Source: Pseudomonadota bacterium
Lineage (GTDB): Bacteria > Pseudomonadota > Alphaproteobacteria > Acetobacterales > Acetobacteraceae
Reading direction: 5' to 3'
Assembly: GCA_021781835.1 (NCBI GenBank)
Contig: JAJXWD010000009.1
Coordinates: forward strand, 23,339-87,338
DNA length: 64,000 nucleotides
Part shown: piece after piece, positions 9,254 to 17,023 of the stretch
Layout of the letters: each line of letters starts with the position of its first letter
How positions within the stretch are numbered: the stretch's first letter is position 1
Program-made: the position numbers and the translations under genes
The notes under the pieces: model-generated
Seen by the model: only the letters and a program-made list of their open reading frames with translations
The model's database searches: none
Told to the model about the DNA's origin: nothing

Positions 9254-10210
9254 ATGCGCGATTTTTCGCAGCTTTCAGAGCGTGAGGTACTGGCGCTGGC
9301 CATTGGCAGCGAGGAGGAGGATGGCCGCATCTACCTCGACATCGCCGAGCGCCTGCGCGACGATTACCCCGCCTCCGCGCAGATGTTCACCGAGATGGCG
9401 GCCGAGGAGAGCGTGCATCGCCGCCGCCTGCTCGACATCTACCGCGAGAAATTCGGCGAGCACATCCCCCTCGTCCGCCGCCAGGATGTGCGCGGCTTCA
9501 TCAACCGCAAGCCGGTCTGGCAGCTGCCCAAGCCCAGCATCGACGAGATCCGCGCCCTGGCCGAGAGCATGGAGGTCGAGACCCAGCGTTTCTACCGCAC
9601 CGCCGCCTCCCGCGCGACCGACGTTTCCATCCGCAAGCTCCTGGGCGATTTGGCCGATGCCGAGGTTGAGCATGAGCGCCGCGCCGAGCAGGTCGAGGCC
9701 GCCAACCTTCCCCTCTCGGTGCGCGACGAGGAAGACGAGCACGCCCGCCGCCAGTTCATGCTGCAATATATCCAGCCCAGCCTGGTCGGGCTGATGGATG
9801 GCTCGATCTCCACCCTCGCCCCCATTTTCGCCGCCGCCTTCTCCACCGGCCGCCCGTTCGATGCCTTCCTCGTCGGCGCCGCCGCCTCGCTGGGGGCTGG
9901 CATCTCCATGGGCTTCGCCGAGGCCCTGTCCGACGACGGCTCGCTCACCGGCCGCGGCACGCCCTATATTCGCGGCCTCGTCACCGGCGCCATGACCACG
10001 CTGGGCGGCCTGGGCCATACGCTGCCCTTCCTCATCCCCAGCCTGCACGTGGCGCTGCTGGTGGCCATCATCGTGGTGGCTGTCGAATTGTCGGTGATTT
10101 CCTGGATCCGCTGGCGCTTCATGGACACCTCGCCGCTCCGCGCCACCATCCAGGTGGCCTTCGGCGGCGTGCTGGTCTTCGCCACCGGCGTGCTCATCGG
10201 CGCCGGATAG
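9254..10210 (+). CDS. mbfA: Membrane-bound ferritin / VIT1-family iron exporter MbfA
   Basis: 318 aa. Residues 1-150 are an erythrin/rubrerythrin-like four-helix domain with iron-ligand motifs (EEED near 20, EESVH near 50, [15 protein letters not shown]). The C-terminal half is a VIT1/CCC1-type membrane domain ([25 protein letters not shown], then several hydrophobic segments). This fusion is MbfA, an inner-membrane Fe(II) exporter known from Agrobacterium and Bradyrhizobium, where it protects against iron and peroxide stress under Irr control. The ATG at 9254 follows GAGGAAG; the same frame extends upstream but only noncoding-like sequence lies there. It is transcribed divergently from the sulfotransferase gene. 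Confidence 0.93.
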   Translation: MRDFSQLSEREVLALAIGSEEEDGRIYLDIAERLRDDYPASAQMFTEMAAEESVHRRRLLDIYREKFGEHIPLVRRQDVRGFINRKPVWQLPKPSIDEIRALAESMEVETQRFYRTAASRATDVSIRKLLGDLADAEVEHERRAEQVEAANLPLSVRDEEDEHARRQFMLQYIQPSLVGLMDGSISTLAPIFAAAFSTGRPFDAFLVGAAASLGAGISMGFAEALSDDGSLTGRGTPYIRGLVTGAMTTLGGLGHTLPFLIPSLHVALLVAIIVVAVELSVISWIRWRFMDTSPLRATIQVAFGGVLVFATGVLIGAG

Positions 10211-10216
10211 GTTTTG

Positions 10217-10253
10217 AAAGTTTTTGGTGGGCGCTTTTTTTCAAAAAAAGCGC
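10217..10253 (+). terminator. AAAGTTTTTGG flank and hairpin downstream of mbfA
   Basis: AAAGTTTTTGG (10217-10227) begins 6 nt after the mbfA stop, followed by a hairpin with arms GCGCTTTTTTT (10231-10241) and AAAAAAAGCGC (10243-10253). It has the same organisation as the element behind der but reads on the plus strand with different stem-base pairs. Confidence 0.72.
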
Positions 10254-10263
10254 GCAAAAAAGA

Positions 10264-10307
10264 CCAGCCCTTTTTTGAAAAAAAGGGCTGGACCCAAAAA
10301 ACCTTTA
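10264..10307 (-). terminator. Hairpin and flank downstream of the XRE-cupin gene
   Basis: Stem CCAGCCCTTTTTT (10264-10276) with AAAAAAAGGGCTGG (10278-10291). On the minus strand it is preceded by AAAGGTTTTTTGGGT, whose first A residues overlap the TAA stop of the regulator gene. With the mbfA element it forms a convergent pair. Confidence 0.7.
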
Positions 10308-11030
10308 CTCTTTGCGGGTCTCGCGCGGGTAGGTGATGATCGAGAGATAGGTCATCGGCGTCACCACCAGCTTCTCCGGCCCATGGGGCGCCGCCGAATC
10401 AAACAACAGCGCATCGCCGGGAACCAGACGATAAGACTGGTCGCCATGCCGGTACACCACCTCGCCCGAGAGCATGTAGATAAATTCCGTGCCCTCATGC
10501 TGAAACGCCGGATAGGCCAAAGCCCCGGTCTCGAGCGTGATCAGATACGGCTCCACCACCACATCCCCGCCCAGGGCCGCGCCCAGCAGGCTGTATTTAT
10601 GCCCAGCCTTGGTGCCGCGCCGCTCGATCGTCACGCCCGTGCCCGCCTTCACATACGAGCAATCGCGCTTTTCCTCGAAGGTCGAGAAAAACGTCGTGAT
10701 CGGCACATTCAACGCCCCCGCCAGCGCCTGCAGCGAGGCGAGCGAAGGTGAAATCTGTCCGTTCTCGATTTTCGAAAGCATCCCGCCCGAAAGCCCGGCC
10801 GAGGCCGCGAGCTCCGAAACCGTAATCCCCACCCGCCGGCGCAGCTGGCGCACCTGTACGCCAATCGCCTGTTCCAGCGTCAGATCAGACACCGAGGCCG
10901 CCCCCGAGCCGGTGGAGAAATGCTCCGCCAAACCCTCGGGCAACCCCGCCTCGGCCAAGGCTTCGGGCAGTTTGGCCTTGATCTGCTGCGCGCGGGGCTG
11001 CTTCAAACTTGGGCTGCGATGCGTCTTCAT
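10305..11030 (-). CDS. XRE-family transcriptional regulator with C-terminal cupin domain
   Basis: 241 aa. A helix-turn-helix of the Cro/CI type lies around residues 55-110 (QVRQLRRRVGITVSELAASAGLSGGMLSKIENG is the core region), and a cupin_2 sensor fills the C-terminal half (HEGTEFIYMLSGEVVYRHGDQSYRLVPGDALLFDSAAPHG). The architecture matches PuuR and related regulators of amine, amino-acid or xenobiotic metabolism, in which the cupin binds a small ligand. No catabolic gene sits directly beside it; mbfA is convergent and folD lies upstream in the same direction, 107 nt away. Target and ligand are unknown. Confidence 0.88.
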   Translation of the reverse strand: MKTHRSPSLKQPRAQQIKAKLPEALAEAGLPEGLAEHFSTGSGAASVSDLTLEQAIGVQVRQLRRRVGITVSELAASAGLSGGMLSKIENGQISPSLASLQALAGALNVPITTFFSTFEEKRDCSYVKAGTGVTIERRGTKAGHKYSLLGAALGGDVVVEPYLITLETGALAYPAFQHEGTEFIYMLSGEVVYRHGDQSYRLVPGDALLFDSAAPHGPEKLVVTPMTYLSIITYPRETRKE

Positions 11031-11136
11031 GCTCTCCTCACCCTCTACTTAAGAGCGCACGCCCCAAAAGGCCAGACATGATTACCAGATCATGCCAGCC
11101 TCTTTACATGGCCGTTAATTTTTGCCTAAAAAATAA

Positions 11137-12000
11137 TCAATTATGGTTATTTTCTAGGCGCTTATATGCGGTCAGGGTGTTGCGCAGCAAACAGGCAATG
11201 GTCATCGGCCCCACCCCGCCGGGCACGGGCGTAATCGCCCCGGCCACGGGCGCCGCGGCGGCAAACTCCACATCGCCCACCAGCCGGGTCTTGCCCGGCG
11301 CTCCCCCCGCGACTCGGTTGATGCCAACATCGATCACCACCGCGCCCGGCTTCACCCAATCGCCCTTCACCATCTCGGGCCGCCCCACCGCCGCCACCAA
11401 AATATCGGCCGTGCGGCAAAGGGCGGGCAAATCGCGGGTCTTGGAGTGAGCAATGGTCACGGTGCAGTTTTTTTGCAGCAGCATCTGCGCCACCGGCTTG
11501 CCCACCAAATGCGAGCGCCCGATCACCACCGCGTTCAGCCCGGTCATGTCGGGAATCAGGCTCTCGAGCAGCAAGATACAGCCGAGCGGCGTGCAGGGCA
11601 CCAGCCCGGGCAGCCCGGCGGCCAGGCGCCCGGCATTCACCACCGTCAGCCCGTCCACGTCCTTTTCGGGCGAGATGGCGGCAATCACATGCTCGGCGTC
11701 GAGATGCCTGGGCAGCGGCAGCTGCACCAAAATGCCATGCACCGCGGGGTCGGCATTCAGCCGCGCCACCAGCGCCTCCAGCTCGCCTTGCGTGGTTTCG
11801 GCGGGCAGGCGGTGCTCAAAGGATACCATGCCCACCTCCACCGTCTGGCGGGCCTTGTTGGCCACATAGACTTTCGAGGCCGGGTCCTCCCCCACCAGCA
11901 CCACGGCGAGGCCGGGCTTGTGGGCCAACCCCGCCACCTCGGCGGCAATGGTCTCACGCAATCGGGCGGCAAACGCCTTGCCATCGATGATCTGGCTCAT
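11137..12000 (-). CDS. folD: Methylenetetrahydrofolate dehydrogenase / methenyl-THF cyclohydrolase
   Basis: 287 aa with the FolD signatures: catalytic lysine in YVANKARQ near residue 56, the NADP-site motif [11 protein letters not shown] in mid-protein, and [15 protein letters not shown] near the C-terminus. The enzyme interconverts 5,10-methylene-THF and 10-formyl-THF in the cytosol. It lies 59 nt downstream of purU, which releases formate from 10-formyl-THF. The purU-folD pair is often found behind sarcosine oxidase operons, which agrees with the soxA-like relic upstream of purU. Confidence 0.96.
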   Translation of the reverse strand: MSQIIDGKAFAARLRETIAAEVAGLAHKPGLAVVLVGEDPASKVYVANKARQTVEVGMVSFEHRLPAETTQGELEALVARLNADPAVHGILVQLPLPRHLDAEHVIAAISPEKDVDGLTVVNAGRLAAGLPGLVPCTPLGCILLLESLIPDMTGLNAVVIGRSHLVGKPVAQMLLQKNCTVTIAHSKTRDLPALCRTADILVAAVGRPEMVKGDWVKPGAVVIDVGINRVAGGAPGKTRLVGDVEFAAAAPVAGAITPVPGGVGPMTIACLLRNTLTAYKRLENNHN

Positions 12001-12059
12001 GTCTCTCCAAGCTCCTGCGGCGGCCCTTCTATAAGCGCCTCGCGCCCGGCAACAAGAGG

Positions 12060-12920
12060 TCAGCTGGCAAACACCACCGTCTTGGTGCCGTTCAATATCA
12101 CGCGGTTCTCCAGCTGGTAGCGCACCGCGCGGGCCAGCACCCGGCGCTCTATGTCGCGTCCCTTGCGCACCAGATCATCGGGGGTATCGGCGTGCGAAAT
12201 CCGCTCCACATCCTGCTCGATGATCGGCCCCTCATCCAGATCGGCGGTCACGTAATGGGCGGTGGCGCCAATCAGTTTCACGCCCTTGGCATGGGCCTGG
12301 TGGTACGGCTTGGCGCCCTTGAAGCCGGGCAGAAAGGAATGGTGGATATTGATGCACCGCCCCGAGAGTTTCTGGGCCAGCGCGTCCGACAAAATTTGCA
12401 TATAGCGCGCCAGCACCACCAGATCGGCCCGGCTCTCCTTCACAATCCGCCAGATCTCCGCCTCCTGCTCCATCTTGGTCGAGCGGGTGATGGGCAGATG
12501 GTGAAACGGCATGTCCCCGAAATCGAGCCCGTTCAGCGCCTCGCGCGGGTGGTTCGAGATCACCCCCACCGGCATCATCTCCAGCTCGCCGATCCGCCAG
12601 CGATACAGCAGGTCCTCCAGGCAATGGTCGAATTTCGAAACCAGCAGCAGCACGCGCTGGGGCATGCCCTGGTCGTGGATCGCCCAGTTAAAGCCAAACT
12701 CCCCGGCAATGGGCGCAAACCCCTCGCGCACCGCGCCAAGCGTCACCGCCCCCAGCAGGTCAAAGCCGATGCGGGCGAAAAACTTGCCGGTCTCGGCATC
12801 GTCAAATTGCTGCGCCTCGCGTATGTCGGCGCCTTGCTGAAACAAATAGGTCGAGACGGCGGCAACAATCCCCGGGCGGTTGAGGCAGGAGAGGGTCAGG
12901 ACAAACTGGGCTTTCGACAT
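12060..12920 (-). CDS. purU: Formyltetrahydrofolate deformylase
   Basis: 286 aa from the ATG at 12920. An N-terminal ACT domain ([18 protein letters not shown]) is followed by a formyltransferase-type domain with [17 protein letters not shown] and [10 protein letters not shown], the Asn-His-Asp catalytic set. PurU hydrolyses 10-formyl-THF to THF and formate. A longer frame from a GTG at 12977 is possible, but its added residues run into the dispersed repeat that starts at 12957, and family members begin just before the ACT domain, so 12920 is chosen. Genes using the pathway, folD and the relic, are adjacent. Confidence 0.95.
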   Translation of the reverse strand: MSKAQFVLTLSCLNRPGIVAAVSTYLFQQGADIREAQQFDDAETGKFFARIGFDLLGAVTLGAVREGFAPIAGEFGFNWAIHDQGMPQRVLLLVSKFDHCLEDLLYRWRIGELEMMPVGVISNHPREALNGLDFGDMPFHHLPITRSTKMEQEAEIWRIVKESRADLVVLARYMQILSDALAQKLSGRCINIHHSFLPGFKGAKPYHQAHAKGVKLIGATAHYVTADLDEGPIIEQDVERISHADTPDDLVRKGRDIERRVLARAVRYQLENRVILNGTKTVVFAS

Positions 12921-12956
12921 TTTGGCGCCTCGGTGAAGCTGGAGTTGCAAAGCTGG

Positions 12957-13063
12957 TAGCGCGGGAGACGTTGTCACGCACCCGCTCTATATCTTGTTCT
13001 GGCGATCAATTTCATTGGTTTAGCTTGAGCTTGTCGACTCCCTCTAAACCAATATCGATCTAG
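12957..13063 (+). repeat. Dispersed palindromic repeat, full-length copy 1
   Basis: About 107 bp running from TAGCGCGGG to GATCTAG. A first imperfect hairpin (GCGGGAGACGT...ACGCACCCGC) is followed by a second long palindrome built from GATCAATTTCATTGGTTTAG and CTAAACCAATATCGATC. It matches the copy at 59311-59416 along its whole length. It lies between purU and the soxA-like relic. Confidence 0.8.
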
Positions 13064-13405
13064 CGCGCGCACCGCGCCGCCTTCAACCTCGGGCGCGGCA
13101 ATGGCGCTCGGCGGCCAGCAGCGCAGCGTGCAGCACCCCGGCATAAGAGTGCCCGCAGGCCAGCGCAATCGGCCCCAGGCTTGGGCTTTGCGCCGCCGAG
13201 GACATCCCGCCCTGCTCTTGCCCCGCCTCCAGCTGTGCCTTTTCTGGCCGCACATGGGCACCGGCGCGCATCACCTCGCCCGCCCTCACCAGCCGCAGCC
13301 CCACCAGCGCGGGCCGCGCCCCAGCGCCTCGCGCTGGACATCGGAGTGGTAGATGTTGCGCCCGAGATTGCCACTCCGCCATCCGCTCACGGCCGCGGCC
13401 TCACT
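12978..13405. other. 428-bp interval without an intact gene
   Basis: It holds the distal part of the dispersed repeat (to 13063) and then a decayed coding stretch resembling the C-terminus of sarcosine oxidase alpha / GcvT-type proteins. No tRNA or small RNA is evident. Confidence 0.7.
13083..13386 (-). pseudogene. Relic of a GcvT-type C-terminal domain, probably sarcosine oxidase alpha subunit
   Basis: One minus-strand frame contains LVGLRLVRAGEVMRAGAHV followed by SSAAQSPSLGPIALACG, which follows the pattern of the SoxA/GcvT C-terminal barrel (LVGL..., E-G-A-H, GHVTSAAxSPxLGRxIALA). Just upstream the match continues in another frame (NIYHSDVQREALGRGP, compare RPDMQR in SoxA), so at least one frameshift near 13315 separates the two parts. 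No start, no upstream domains and no proper 3' end are present, and the dispersed repeat begins within 20 bp of the 3' boundary. purU and folD, common partners of sox operons, follow directly. The identification rests on remembered family patterns. Confidence 0.5.
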
Positions 13406-13894
13406 TCAGGTACAAGGGGGAAGCGGGGCGGCCGGGCGTTTCCAGATTTCGGAGCGGCCGAGCAGCGGGATGCCGATATAGCCGCGCACCGCCAGCGTGC
13501 CGTCTCCGGGCAGGGACATCTGGGATTTATAGGTCTTGCCGCCCTCGGGGTCGTAGATCCAGCCGCCGCCCCAGGAAGCCGGGCCGGTGGGAACGAAATT
13601 GCCCAGAATCGGCAGACCGCACAGCAGCCGGTTTTGCAGCGCGGGGTTGGGGTTGTGCACGTCGGTCTTTTTTTGGCCCTGGGGGGTGAGGGGGTTACGC
13701 AGCCATTCGATCTTGCCGCACAGATCGGCGCCACAGGGGGCGATGAGGATGCCGGCCTTGCCTGAGCCATCGACCCACCAGCCGGTGGGGCTGACCGCCG
13801 CGCTTTGCGCCATAACCTTGGTGGCGGGCAGGAACAGCAACAGGCACAGCAGGGCGCCCGCCGCGGCACGGTTTATGAAATTTTGTGCAGACAC
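13406..13894 (-). CDS. Secreted DUF2147 domain protein
   Basis: About 162 aa from a GTG at 13892-13894, chosen because a signal peptide (NFINRAAAGALLCLLLFLP..AMAQ-like cleavage) begins right after it and AAAGGGAG lies about 12 nt upstream; a longer frame from a TTG at 13945 is less likely. The mature part has the DUF2147 pattern: GWWVDGSGKAGILIAPCGADLCGKI, then GGWIYDPEGGKTYKSQM and LAVRGYIGIPLLGRSEIW. These are small periplasmic or secreted beta-barrel-like proteins of unknown function. It is divergent from fadL across a short intergenic region with a candidate MerR operator. Confidence 0.82.
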   Translation of the reverse strand: MSAQNFINRAAAGALLCLLLFLPATKVMAQSAAVSPTGWWVDGSGKAGILIAPCGADLCGKIEWLRNPLTPQGQKKTDVHNPNPALQNRLLCGLPILGNFVPTGPASWGGGWIYDPEGGKTYKSQMSLPGDGTLAVRGYIGIPLLGRSEIWKRPAAPLPPCT

Positions 13895-13926
13895 TTGTCT
13901 TATTACTCCCTTTTTCGTATTTAATA

Positions 13927-13941
13927 TTCCGTATACGTCAA
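13927..13941. promoter_or_regulatory. Candidate MerR-family operator in the DUF2147/fadL intergenic region
   Basis: TTCCGTATACGTCAA, with the perfect palindrome CGTATACG at 13930-13937. Its complement, TTGACGTATACGGAA, resembles the TTGACGT..ACG class of site I recall for LiuR-type MerR regulators. A related sequence precedes the MerR gene at 15369-15383. Inference only. Confidence 0.4.
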
Positions 13942-14016
13942 CCAATAACCGATATTAAAGCCGTAAGAAAGAGGTGGCGCGACGCATGGCGCCGAATTCA
14001 CAAGGGGGAAACAGAG

Positions 14017-15309
14017 ATGCGTACAGAAAAACTTGGCCTGCGCAGGGCGCTTTTAACCGGAGTGGCCGGGTTCGCTGCGATATTGGCCAGCGCGCAGACG
14101 GCCCAGGCTTCGGGGTTTGGGCTGCGGGAAGGCAATGCCGACTGGCTCGGCACGGCCTTTGCCGGTGACGAGGCCAAAGCCTACGACGCTTCAACCGTAT
14201 GGTCCAACCCCGCCGGCATGGCGCTGCTCAACCAGAACGAGTTCGAGGGCGGGGTCAGCATGATCGCGCCTTATATCAAGTTCCACGGCTCGGCCACCGA
14301 CCCGACCACGGCGCCGGTTACGGGCACGCAGGGCGGCAACGACATTGCCCCGGCGGCCAGCGGCGCGCTGTTTGGCGTTTATGTGCTCAACCCCGACTGG
14401 CGGCTGGGATTTTCGCTGACCGCGCCTTATGGCGAGCGCACCGCCTATCCGTTCAACTGGGTCGGCAAATATCAAAGCCTGGTCTCCTCGATCACCGACA
14501 TCAATCTGGGGCTGGCGCTGTCCTACAAGGTCAATCCTAATTTTTCGATCGGGTTCGGGCCGAATTTCGACTATTTCCAGGCACGCCTGACCCAGGGGCT
14601 CTATACGGGTGTCAATTCGCTCTATGGCACCCCGGTTGCCCAGATCAAGGGCAACTCCATCGGGGTTGGGTATAATGTCGGCGCGCTCTACCAGTTCGAC
14701 GACGGCACCAGGCTCGGCATCGATTACCGCTCGCGCATCCGCCACAGCATTTACGGCGCGCAGACCATTGGCGCCCAGGCGGCCTATGGCGGCGCGTTCA
14801 CGCCTTATGACTCGGCGGCCACCACCTCAATCACCCTGCCCGATTCCGCGAGCATTGCGCTCTATAAGCAGGTGACCGACCAGCTCGCCCTGATGGGCAC
14901 CGTGCAGTGGACGGAATGGTCGCTGTTCAAGTCTCTGGCGGTGACGGTGACGAACGGCACGGGCAATACCACCATTGTCGAGAATTACCGCGATACCTGG
15001 ATGGCCGCGATCGGCGCCAATTATCAGCTGACCGACCGGATCATGCTCCAGACCGGCTTTGCCTATGACGAATCGCCCGTGACCGCGGCCTACCGCACCA
15101 CGCGCGTGCCCGATGCCAACCATTACGATGTGGGTGTTGGCGTGCAATACAAGTTGACTCCCAACGCAACCATCGCGGCGGCCTATGGGCACGTGTTCAC
15201 GCCTGGCGGCTCGATCCACAATTCCGCGTCAGCGGCCGCTGGTGCGATTACCGGCAATTATGACCTCTCGGACAACAGCGCCACGGTGGGCGTGGATGTG
15301 AAATTCTGA
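14017..15309 (+). CDS. fadL: OmpP1/FadL-family outer-membrane fatty-acid transporter
   Basis: 430 aa. The ATG at 14017 follows AAGGGGG. A clear signal peptide ends in AQTAQA before SGFGLREGNADWLGTAFAGDEA, the N-terminal plug of FadL proteins with the usual S-x-F..N/E and WSNPAG motifs. The body is beta-barrel-like and ends in VGVDVKF with a terminal aromatic residue, the outer-membrane insertion signal. The family imports long-chain fatty acids or other hydrophobic substrates. It heads the beta-oxidation cluster (MerR regulator, thiolase, FadN-type enzyme, acyl-CoA dehydrogenase) and has its own terminator. Confidence 0.92.
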   Translation: MRTEKLGLRRALLTGVAGFAAILASAQTAQASGFGLREGNADWLGTAFAGDEAKAYDASTVWSNPAGMALLNQNEFEGGVSMIAPYIKFHGSATDPTTAPVTGTQGGNDIAPAASGALFGVYVLNPDWRLGFSLTAPYGERTAYPFNWVGKYQSLVSSITDINLGLALSYKVNPNFSIGFGPNFDYFQARLTQGLYTGVNSLYGTPVAQIKGNSIGVGYNVGALYQFDDGTRLGIDYRSRIRHSIYGAQTIGAQAAYGGAFTPYDSAATTSITLPDSASIALYKQVTDQLALMGTVQWTEWSLFKSLAVTVTNGTGNTTIVENYRDTWMAAIGANYQLTDRIMLQTGFAYDESPVTAAYRTTRVPDANHYDVGVGVQYKLTPNATIAAAYGHVFTPGGSIHNSASAAAGAITGNYDLSDNSATVGVDVKF

Positions 15310-15320
15310 GGATGGCCGGT

Positions 15321-15358
15321 CTCCCGGCCGGGGCAACCGGCCGGGAGAAAAAATTTTT
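15321..15358 (+). terminator. Intrinsic terminator after fadL
   Basis: Stem CTCCCGGCCGG (15321-15331) and CCGGCCGGGAG (15337-15347), followed by A6 and then T5. It separates fadL from the regulator and beta-oxidation genes. Confidence 0.75.
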
Positions 15359-15368
15359 GGCTTTTAGA

Positions 15369-15383
15369 TAACGTATAGGTTAA
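15369..15383. promoter_or_regulatory. Candidate MerR-family operator upstream of the MerR gene
   Basis: TAACGTATAGGTTAA, an inverted repeat TAAC-N6-GTTA located about 60 nt before the MerR start. Its complement TTAACCTATACGTTA matches 11 of 15 positions of the fadL-side site (TTGACGTATACGGAA), suggesting one regulator binds both. Confidence 0.4.
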
Positions 15384-15443
15384 GGTGCGACCTGAAAACT
15401 GAACCACAAAGCCCGCACGGGCCAGAACGCTAGGGGAGCAGAG

Positions 15444-15839
15444 ATGGCGGCGCAAGACAGGCTTTATACCGTGACACAGCTGGGCACAGAGCTTGGCGTG
15501 ACCGCGCGCACGCTGCGCTTTTATGAGGATAAGGGCCTGATCTCGCCCAAGCGCGCGGGCACCACGCGCATTTACACCCAGCGCGACCGTGGCCGGATGA
15601 TCTTGATTTTGCGCGGCAAGCGGCTGGGCTTCAGCCTGCGCGAGATCAAGGAATATTTGGAGCTTTATGACGCCGACCCGAGCATGAGCCAGCAAAACCG
15701 GGCGCTGCTCAAGGCCGTGCGCGCGCGCATAAAACTGCTCGAGGACCAGCGCGTGGCGCTGGAGCTGACACTGGATGAATTGAGAACCATCGAGGCGCAG
15801 GTTGAGGGAATTTTAACCCACCAGCCGGCCCAGACGTAA
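15444..15839 (+). CDS. MerR-family transcriptional regulator of the beta-oxidation cluster
   Basis: 131 aa: winged HTH at residues 8-75 (YTVTQLGTELGVTARTLRFYEDKGLISPKR, beginning of the domain) and a C-terminal dimerisation helix (ALLKAVRARIKLLEDQ). There are no cysteines in the effector region, so it is not a metal sensor. Its position between fadL and the acyl-CoA genes is that of LiuR/other acyl-CoA-responsive MerR proteins. An SD (GGGGAG) precedes the ATG. The likely regulon is its own promoter and fadL, given two similar inverted-repeat sites. Confidence 0.88.
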   Translation: MAAQDRLYTVTQLGTELGVTARTLRFYEDKGLISPKRAGTTRIYTQRDRGRMILILRGKRLGFSLREIKEYLELYDADPSMSQQNRALLKAVRARIKLLEDQRVALELTLDELRTIEAQVEGILTHQPAQT

Positions 15840-15886
15840 ATGCCCGCGCCCGAGGGCGCGCGGACCGCAATTTTTAGGAGAGTTTC

Positions 15887-17023
15887 ATGCAACATACCGT
15901 GATCGCGGGCTATGTCCGCTCCCCCTTTACCCTGGCGGCCAAGGGCGCGCTGGCGCGCGTGCGGCCAGATGATCTGGCGGCGCAGGTGGTGGCCGCGCTG
16001 GTGGCGCGCACCCAGGTGGCGGCCGCGGATATCGAGGCGCTGATCATGGGCTGCGCCTTTCCCGAAGGCGAGCAGGGCTTGAACATCGCGCGGCTGGTGG
16101 GGCTGCATGCCGGGCTGCCGCAAAGCGTGGCTGGGTATACGGTCAATCAGTTCTGCGGCTCCTCGATGCAGGCGGTGCATATCGCGGCCGGGCATATCGC
16201 CACCGGCGCGGGCGAGGTGTTTATCGCCGCCGGGGTCGAGAGCATGAGCCGTGTGCCGATGGGCGGCTTCAACACCATGCCCAACCGGGCGCTGATTGAG
16301 AAAGTGCCCGCGGCCTATATGGGCATGGGCGAGACGGCCGAGAATGTGGCGGCGCGCTGGAACATTTCGCGCGTTGAGCAGGAGGCGTTTGCGGTGACCA
16401 GCCAGCAAAAGGCGGCGGCGGCGATGGCGGACGGGCGGCTGGCCGGCGAGATTGCCCCGATTGAGAGCAAGACGGGCATTGTGGACCAGGATGGCTGCCC
16501 GCGCCCCGATACCACCGCCGAGACGCTGGCCGGGCTCAAACCCGCCTTTAGCGCCAGCGGCACGGTGACGGCGGGCACGTCATCGCCGCTCACCGATGGG
16601 GCTTCGGCGGTGCTGGTGTGTTCGGAGGCTTATGCGGCGAAGCACGGGCTGCCGGTGCTGGCGCGGGTGAAGGCCTATGCCTCGGCCGGATGCGCGCCCG
16701 AGATTATGGGCATTGGCCCGGTGGCCGCGACCAAGAAGGCGCTGGCGCGCGCGGGGCTGAGCATGGGCGATATCGACGTGGTGGAGCTGAACGAGGCGTT
16801 TGCCTCGCAGGCGCTCGCCTGCATGCGCGATTTGGGGATTGACCCGGCCAAGGTGAATTTGGATGGCGGCGCCATTGCGCTGGGCCACCCGCTGGGCGCC
16901 ACCGGCGCGCGCATTACCGGCAAGGCGGCCAGCCTGCTGGCGCGCGTGGGCGGCAAATATGCGCTGGCCACGCAATGCATTGGCGGCGGCCAGGGCATTG
17001 CCACCATTTTGGAGCGGGTGTGA
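15887..17023 (+). CDS. fadA: Acetyl-CoA acyltransferase (3-ketoacyl-CoA thiolase)
   Basis: 378 aa thiolase. The nucleophilic cysteine is Cys90 in NQFCGSSMQ; the other catalytic residues lie in GHPLGATG (His about 334) and CIGGGQG (Cys about 364). It cleaves 3-ketoacyl-CoA to acetyl-CoA plus shortened acyl-CoA in the cytosol. The SD TTAGGAG precedes the ATG. The stop TGA shares one base with the ATG of the next gene (TGATG), giving tight coupling to the multifunctional enzyme that makes its substrate. Confidence 0.94.
   Translation: MQHTVIAGYVRSPFTLAAKGALARVRPDDLAAQVVAALVARTQVAAADIEALIMGCAFPEGEQGLNIARLVGLHAGLPQSVAGYTVNQFCGSSMQAVHIAAGHIATGAGEVFIAAGVESMSRVPMGGFNTMPNRALIEKVPAAYMGMGETAENVAARWNISRVEQEAFAVTSQQKAAAAMADGRLAGEIAPIESKTGIVDQDGCPRPDTTAETLAGLKPAFSASGTVTAGTSSPLTDGASAVLVCSEAYAAKHGLPVLARVKAYASAGCAPEIMGIGPVAATKKALARAGLSMGDIDVVELNEAFASQALACMRDLGIDPAKVNLDGGAIALGHPLGATGARITGKAASLLARVGGKYALATQCIGGGQGIATILERV

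Noticed and set aside
12957..13400. Replication origin at the skew change
   Set aside because: No DnaA-box cluster (TTATCCACA-like), AT-rich unwinding element or origin-linked genes were seen nearby.
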